From contig JAEYYQ010000177.1 in assembly GCA_023428365.1 (NCBI GenBank), positions 1-10,089 of the forward strand: a DNA stretch of 10,089 bases, read 5' to 3'. The notes below the pieces were generated by a model. That model was given only the letters and a program-made list of their open reading frames with translations, searched no databases and had not been told where the DNA came from. A program made the translations under genes and the position numbers. Below, piece after piece: positions 6,657 to 10,089 of this stretch. Each line of letters opens with the position of its first letter. The first letter of the stretch is position 1. The DNA comes from Pseudomonadota bacterium. GTDB lineage: Bacteria > Pseudomonadota > Alphaproteobacteria > Rhizobiales > Hyphomicrobiaceae.

Positions 6657-7967
6657 ATGCGGTTACCTGAATTCTCTGCGCTGAAGGTTTCCCCAGACCT
6701 CGCAACGGCGGAGCGGCAGGGCATGATCCTCGCGATCATCCTACGCACCGTGATCCTGCTTGTACTGTTAGGGATCGTGATCAACTGGGTCAGTATTACC
6801 GGCAATTACTCGGGAATACTTCTTCTATCCGCCTTCCTGTCGCTCGGGTTGGTGCATTACCTCCTGATCCGTCACGGCTTGGAGCAGCGCTGGCATCGCT
6901 TGCTCTTCGTCACATTCGACATCGCGGGGATCGCATTGGCAGCGCTGTTTATTCCGCTAACAGCAGGTGGAGATGTCCCACAGATCCTGGTTTTCCGATT
7001 GCCTTACGTCTTCAGCCTGTTTCTCGTTGTAGCGATCTCCGCACTGACGCTGACACCCAGCGTCGTGATATGGGCGGGTGTGGCTTCCACCATCGCCTTG
7101 TGGACGACCTTCAGCATCATCGTTGCCGGAATGGAACGTGCGATCTCGTGGGATGCGCTTCCGCGCAATCCAACCCGCGAGCAGTTCCTATCGGTATATC
7201 TCGATCCGGACTTCGTCGGACGAAGCTCGCGGTTGATCGAAACGATCACCTTGCTGGGTACATCGCTGCTTTTGGCTGTCGCCGTCGCGCGCGCCAGAGC
7301 GGTGGTGATCGCTCGCGCGCAAGCGGAAGAACAGCGCGCCCAGGTACATAGCGTGTTTGGCCGATATGTCCCCGAGAGTGTTGCCGAGGAAATCCTCAAG
7401 GATGGTGGCGTTCTCAATCCGACCCAGCGGACCGCAAGTATCGTATTCGTCGATATCGAGGGTTTTACGACGATGTCGGAGGCGCTGCCACCAGACAGAC
7501 TGATCTCCATTCTGAATGCCTATTTCGAGGCCGTGACCGGCATCGTCGAGCGACATGGCGGTGTCGTCGTGAACTACATCGGCGATGCCGTGCTGATAGC
7601 GTTCAATATGCCCGTCGAGCGCAGCGCCTTTGCGAACGATGCTGTGGCCTGCGGTGCTGCTCTCCTCGATACCGCCGCGAGATCCCAGTTTGCCGGCGAG
7701 ACTCTCCGCATTCGCGTCGGCATCGCAACCGGCCCCGTCGCCGCCGGCAGCGTCGGAGGAAACGGCCGTCAGACTTACACCGTATACGGCGATACCGTGA
7801 ATCTGGCCCAACGCCTCGAGAACGAGAACAAGCGGCTTGGCACCCGGATGCTGATCTGCGAAATGACTGCCGCACGCGTGGCCACATCGCTGCCCTTGCG
7901 GGAAGTCGCAATTGTCGAGGTCCGAGGGCGGACACAGCCAGTCCGCCTGTTTGCTCTCGCAGCGTGA
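6657..7967 (+). CDS. Membrane-bound class III adenylate/guanylate cyclase
   Basis: A 436-residue inner-membrane cyclase. Six predicted membrane helices lie at about 24-45, 51-71, 82-102, 113-133, 136-156 and 193-212. A charged signalling helix follows, with FGRYV at 234-238, typical of the linker before bacterial cyclase domains. The catalytic domain runs from about 258 to 430. Metal aspartates D266 (FVDIEGFT) and D310 (YIGDAV) and transition-state residues N382 and R386 (GDTVNLAQRL) are present, so catalysis is expected. The two purine-selecting positions are unusual: the usual Lys is N306 and the usual Asp is T375, so ATP specificity cannot be assumed. The ATG at 6657 has AAGGA about 11 bases upstream. 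The cupin gene follows after 20 bases, probably co-transcribed. Not a diguanylate cyclase: no GGDEF motif. Confidence 0.92.
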   Translation: MRLPEFSALKVSPDLATAERQGMILAIILRTVILLVLLGIVINWVSITGNYSGILLLSAFLSLGLVHYLLIRHGLEQRWHRLLFVTFDIAGIALAALFIPLTAGGDVPQILVFRLPYVFSLFLVVAISALTLTPSVVIWAGVASTIALWTTFSIIVAGMERAISWDALPRNPTREQFLSVYLDPDFVGRSSRLIETITLLGTSLLLAVAVARARAVVIARAQAEEQRAQVHSVFGRYVPESVAEEILKDGGVLNPTQRTASIVFVDIEGFTTMSEALPPDRLISILNAYFEAVTGIVERHGGVVVNYIGDAVLIAFNMPVERSAFANDAVACGAALLDTAARSQFAGETLRIRVGIATGPVAAGSVGGNGRQTYTVYGDTVNLAQRLENENKRLGTRMLICEMTAARVATSLPLREVAIVEVRGRTQPVRLFALAA

Positions 7968-7987
7968 TGTTTTTTCAGAGGGGCGAT

Positions 7988-8422
7988 ATGGAAGCCGACA
8001 ACATCATCGAACTGCTCGGGCTCACGCCGCATCCGGAAGGCGGCTATTATCGAGAGACGTTCCGCGATACCGCAGCCGTCAGCGGACGCGCCTGTTCGAC
8101 TGCCATTTATTTTCTTCTGAAGGAGGGGCAGGTCTCGCATTGGCATCGCGTCGACGCCGTCGAGATCTGGCACTGGCATGCGGGCGCGGCTCTCCAGCTC
8201 GACATTGCGGCGACACACGAAAGCGGCGTTACCACGCACACGCTAGGAAATCACTTGTCCGTCGGCGAACGGCCTCAGGCCATAGTCCCGGCAGGCCACT
8301 GGCAACGCGCACGCAGCCTTGGAAAATGGACACTTGTGGGGTGCACGGTCGCGCCCGGCTTCCAATTCGAAGGTTTCGAACTTGCTGAGGCTGACTTCAA
8401 GAGCGATCCTTCGGCCATCTGA
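7988..8422 (+). CDS. Cupin_5 family protein (DUF985)
   Basis: A 144-residue soluble single-domain cupin of the cupin_5/DUF985 family, whose biochemical function is not firmly established. It opens with the family start MEADNIIELLGLTPHPEGGYYRETF. Cupin motif 1 is clear: H51-x-H53 and E59 within SHWHRVDAVEIWHWHAG. Motif 2 region: PAGHWQRAR with H104, followed by CTVAPGFQFEGFEL near the C-terminus. These His/Glu positions could bind a metal or a small ligand. An in-frame GTG at 7964 (overlapping the cyclase stop) would add 8 residues, but ATG 7988 has GAGGGG about 5 bases upstream and matches the family N-terminus, so it is preferred. The 20-base gap after the cyclase suggests one transcript; whether it has a role in cyclic-nucleotide signalling is unknown. 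Confidence 0.88.
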   Translation: MEADNIIELLGLTPHPEGGYYRETFRDTAAVSGRACSTAIYFLLKEGQVSHWHRVDAVEIWHWHAGAALQLDIAATHESGVTTHTLGNHLSVGERPQAIVPAGHWQRARSLGKWTLVGCTVAPGFQFEGFELAEADFKSDPSAI

Positions 8423-8423
8423 G

Positions 8424-8455
8424 CACACATGAAAATCTGTGTGGATATTTCGATT
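8424..8455 (+). terminator. Weak candidate terminator after the cupin gene
   Basis: Two bases past the cupin stop, CACACA (8424-8429) pairs with TGTGTG (8438-8443) around an 8-base loop. It is followed by GGATATTTCGATTTTT. The stem is short and the T-run is broken and distant, so termination would be inefficient. Confidence 0.3.
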
Positions 8456-8742
8456 TTTCACGTTATGCACAGACACGTGTAGCGACTTCATCACTGCGGC
8501 GCGTGTGCACCAACCTCTGATTCGCCCGTAATTGCGGCTGATTCGCGTCCCTCTCTTCCGCAGTTCAACCTGAAATCCCCTCACATCCCCTGACTTTCCG
8601 ACGCGCCTGCGTTGATCGCGAGCCGGCCGACGCGCTACCAAAATGGTGTGCGGGGCTGAATGGGGTACAGCGTGTCCCGACTGTTGAGATCAGTCATCGA
8701 CGGAAGCAGGAGGCTTCCGTCAGTAACGGAGGGACTTCCCCA
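8456..8742 (+). promoter_or_regulatory. Gene-free leader/promoter region of the outer-membrane protein gene
   Basis: About 290 bases without a credible gene on either strand; reading frames here have no ribosome-binding sites or recognisable sequence. It must contain the porin promoter unless that gene is read from the cupin. No confident -35/-10 pair was found. The last ~45 bases form competing hairpins around the ribosome-binding site (separate entry). Confidence 0.45.
8699..8733 (+). promoter_or_regulatory. Competing hairpins over the porin ribosome-binding site
   Basis: GACGGAAGC (8699-8707) pairs perfectly over 9 bases with GCTTCCGTC (8713-8721), with loop AGGAG. The second arm can instead pair with the Shine-Dalgarno: CTTCCGT (8714-8720) with ACGGAGG (8726-8732), including one G-T wobble and a 5-base loop. 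The two pairings exclude each other. The GGAGGG at 8728-8733 lies 9 bases before the GTG start. The geometry resembles a translation-control leader, with the 5' hairpin freeing the ribosome-binding site. Pairing is seen directly; regulation is inferred. Confidence 0.45.
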
Positions 8743-9534
8743 GTGTTGAAGTCAGTTGCTTTCAGTCTTGTTGGATTGGCCGTGGCCGGATCGCTCGCCA
8801 CAGCCTCACCGGCGTCAGCCGCGGGCGGTTATCCGCCCTACGGCAGCATCAAGGACGCACCACCGCCAGCGCCCGTTTACTTCGAACCACCGGCCGCCAA
8901 TTGGGGCGGCGCCTATCTTGGATTCCACGCCGGCTACGGTTGGGCAGATTCCAGCTGGAACTTCCGCGAACTCAGCATCTTCGGCCTTGAAGGCGAACGT
9001 TTCAGCCGTGATGCACAAGGCTGGTTCGGTGGCGGACAGATCGGTTATAACTGGCAAAGCGGCAAGGTCGTCTGGGGCCTGGAGGGCACGCTCTCCGGTT
9101 CGGATATCGACCATTCGTCCACCAATCCGCTGGACCCCGATCAGCGTGTCAAAACTGAAATCGACATGATGTGGTCGATCACCGGCCGTCTCGGATACGA
9201 CTGGGGTGGACTGCTGACCTATGTGAAGGCGGGCTATGCCGGCGCCAACGTCGAAATCTCGGCGTTCGATCCCGACACGCTGCCGGATCCAACCCGCGCC
9301 AGCAAGAGCAGCACGCATAACGGCTGGACGGTCGGCGGCGGCCTCGAATATCTCGTGTCGCCCAACATCATCCTCGGCCTGGAATACACCTATACAGACT
9401 TCGGCGATAAGACGACACGCGGCCTGGATTCCGAAGGCGACGTGTTCGCTGTCAAGAACGATGTCACGATGCACGCTGTGATGGCGCGCTTCAGCTACAA
9501 GTTCGACAGCCGCAGCTATTCGCCGTTCAAGTAA
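8743..9534 (+). CDS. Outer-membrane beta-barrel protein (Omp25/Omp31-like porin family)
   Basis: A 263-residue protein, exported and inserted in the outer membrane as a small beta-barrel. The signal peptide is residues 1-26 with a SPASA cleavage site. A Pro-rich stretch (about 30-50) precedes the barrel, which opens with the family signature WGGAYLGFHAGYGW. Alternating glycine/aromatic strands follow (GWFGGGQIGYNWQ, VVWGLEGTLSG, WSITGRLGYDWGG, GWTVGGGLEYLV, IILGLEYTYTDFGD), and the last strand VMARFSYKF is followed by a short tail. This matches the OMP_b-brl family common in Bradyrhizobiaceae and Brucella-type bacteria, probably structural or a minor channel. The start is GTG 8743, supported by GGAGGG 9 bases upstream; the next in-frame TTG codon is less well placed. 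It is preceded by an unusual hairpin leader. A family-level call; specific substrates or partners cannot be stated. Confidence 0.92.
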   Translation: MLKSVAFSLVGLAVAGSLATASPASAAGGYPPYGSIKDAPPPAPVYFEPPAANWGGAYLGFHAGYGWADSSWNFRELSIFGLEGERFSRDAQGWFGGGQIGYNWQSGKVVWGLEGTLSGSDIDHSSTNPLDPDQRVKTEIDMMWSITGRLGYDWGGLLTYVKAGYAGANVEISAFDPDTLPDPTRASKSSTHNGWTVGGGLEYLVSPNIILGLEYTYTDFGDKTTRGLDSEGDVFAVKNDVTMHAVMARFSYKFDSRSYSPFK

Positions 9535-9561
9535 GACGGTCACAATTCGGCAAGAGGGCAC

Positions 9562-9627
9562 AGGACGGGTTTGGACCTTCCCCCACGGAGGCCTGGATCC
9601 GTCCTAGTTTCGACCGCTCACGGCGGT
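9562..9627. terminator. Convergent-gene terminator hairpins
   Basis: Between the porin and the oppositely oriented hydratase, AGGACGG (9562-9568) pairs perfectly with CCGTCCT (9599-9605), enclosing a GC-rich inner region and followed by AGTTTCG. A second small hairpin, ACCGC (9613-9617) with GCGGT (9623-9627), follows at once. Placement between convergent stops fits a bidirectional terminator region, although neither side has a long T-run. Confidence 0.45.
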
Positions 9628-9644
9628 AGAGACGTGCAAATCAA

Positions 9645-10089
9645 CTAGCGCCCGCGCCAATTCGGCTTGCGCTTCTCTACAAACGCGCGCTGCCCCTCAA
9701 TGGCATCCTCACTTGCAAGCATCCGCTCCGCAGCCGGATAAGTTGCCGCCATCGCGGCTTCGAGATCCGCGCAGGCCAGACTTTGCAACATCACCTGCTT
9801 GGACGCCTGCAGCGCCAGCGGCGTCATCTCCAGGAGTTCCGCGGCCACGGCTCGGGCTCGGACCATCAAATCTCCACGCGGCACGACCTCGTTGATGAGG
9901 CCGATCGCCTGTGCCCGTTCAGCGGAAATGCGCCGGCCGGTCAGGATCAACTCCATCGCCTGCTTCAACGGAAGCTGTCTCGCCAGCCGCTGCAATCCGC
10001 CCCCACCCAAGGCCGCCAGCCCGACCCGCGGCTCAGGCAATGCGAATTGCGCGTGATCCACTGCGATCACCAAATCGCACGCGATCATC
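9645..10089 (-). CDS. Enoyl-CoA hydratase/isomerase family protein (partial, N-terminus off the right edge)
   Basis: C-terminal ~148 residues of a crotonase-fold enzyme, which acts on acyl-CoA thioesters in fatty acid or aromatic compound breakdown. Visible: the end of the acyl-CoA pocket helix (MIACDLVIAVD), then FALPEPRVGLAALGGGGLQRL. There Glu19 of the visible part matches the second catalytic glutamate of enoyl-CoA hydratases. The first catalytic glutamate would lie about two residues beyond the window edge, so hydratase versus isomerase cannot be fully decided. The C-terminal helical part is typical: TGRRISAERAQAIGLINEVVP, PLALQASKQVM, and a KRKPNWRGR end matching the usual FxEKRxPxWxGR tail. 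The stop at 9645-9647 is convergent with the porin gene. The true start is outside the window. FadB-like monofunctional hydratase or PaaG-type isomerase are both possible. Confidence 0.93.
   Translation of the reverse strand, partial: MIACDLVIAVDHAQFALPEPRVGLAALGGGGLQRLARQLPLKQAMELILTGRRISAERAQAIGLINEVVPRGDLMVRARAVAAELLEMTPLALQASKQVMLQSLACADLEAAMAATYPAAERMLASEDAIEGQRAFVEKRKPNWRGR

Noticed and set aside
7290..7325. GC-rich inverted repeat within the cyclase gene as a regulatory hairpin
   Set aside because: It falls in the Ala/Arg-rich signalling helix, where repeated GCG/CGC codons produce such pairing by chance.
8243..8641. Minus-strand 132-codon frame filling part of the gap before the porin
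   Set aside because: It overlaps the cupin gene in antisense, has an Arg-rich product without recognisable features, and no Shine-Dalgarno.
8815..9561. 248-codon minus-strand frame opposite the porin gene
   Set aside because: The plus-strand frame has a signal peptide and barrel pattern; the antisense frame arises from its codon bias.

Overview
The window looks like chromosomal DNA of an alphaproteobacterium, most likely of the Bradyrhizobium / Afipia / Rhodopseudomonas group. This rests on moderately high GC, C/G-ending codons, an HWE-family histidine kinase beside a FATGUY-type receiver, and an Omp25/Omp31-like barrel protein. The genus is an inference, not a measurement.

Layout. (1) Positions 1-2182, minus strand: an ABC transporter operon for a polar amino acid or similar small solute. 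It reads substrate-binding protein, a gap with a strong stem-loop, permease 1, then permease 2 with an ATGA stop/start overlap. Permease 2 runs off the left edge. (2) Positions 2183-2517: a divergent intergenic region. (3) Positions 2518-6426, plus strand: a stand-alone PFxFATGY receiver, then a 1139-residue soluble HWE histidine kinase (PAS-GAF-pseudoreceiver-PAS-PAS-PAS-HWE). (4) Positions 6657-8422, plus strand: a six-helix membrane class III nucleotidyl cyclase, followed after 20 bases by a small cupin_5 protein. (5) Positions 8423-8742: a long leader with hairpins. (6) Positions 8743-9534: a GTG-started outer-membrane beta-barrel protein. (7) Positions 9535-9644: convergent hairpins. (8) Positions 9645-10089, minus strand: the C-terminal part of an enoyl-CoA hydratase/isomerase.

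How the parts may work together. The receiver and kinase probably form one cytoplasmic signalling pair: the kinase senses through several PAS/GAF domains and the output-less receiver acts as partner or phosphate sink. The cyclase downstream would add a second-messenger output, but a 230-base gap with a possible weak terminator separates it from the kinase, so a functional link is only suggested by proximity. The transporter, porin and hydratase look like ordinary housekeeping neighbours.

The points most worth a second look are the decayed receiver inside the kinase, which appears to be the remnant of a lost first kinase core; the non-canonical purine-site residues of the cyclase; the competing hairpins over the porin ribosome-binding site; and a possible small coupled ORF ahead of permease 1. 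No CRISPR array, tRNA, rRNA, insertion sequence or phage gene was seen.
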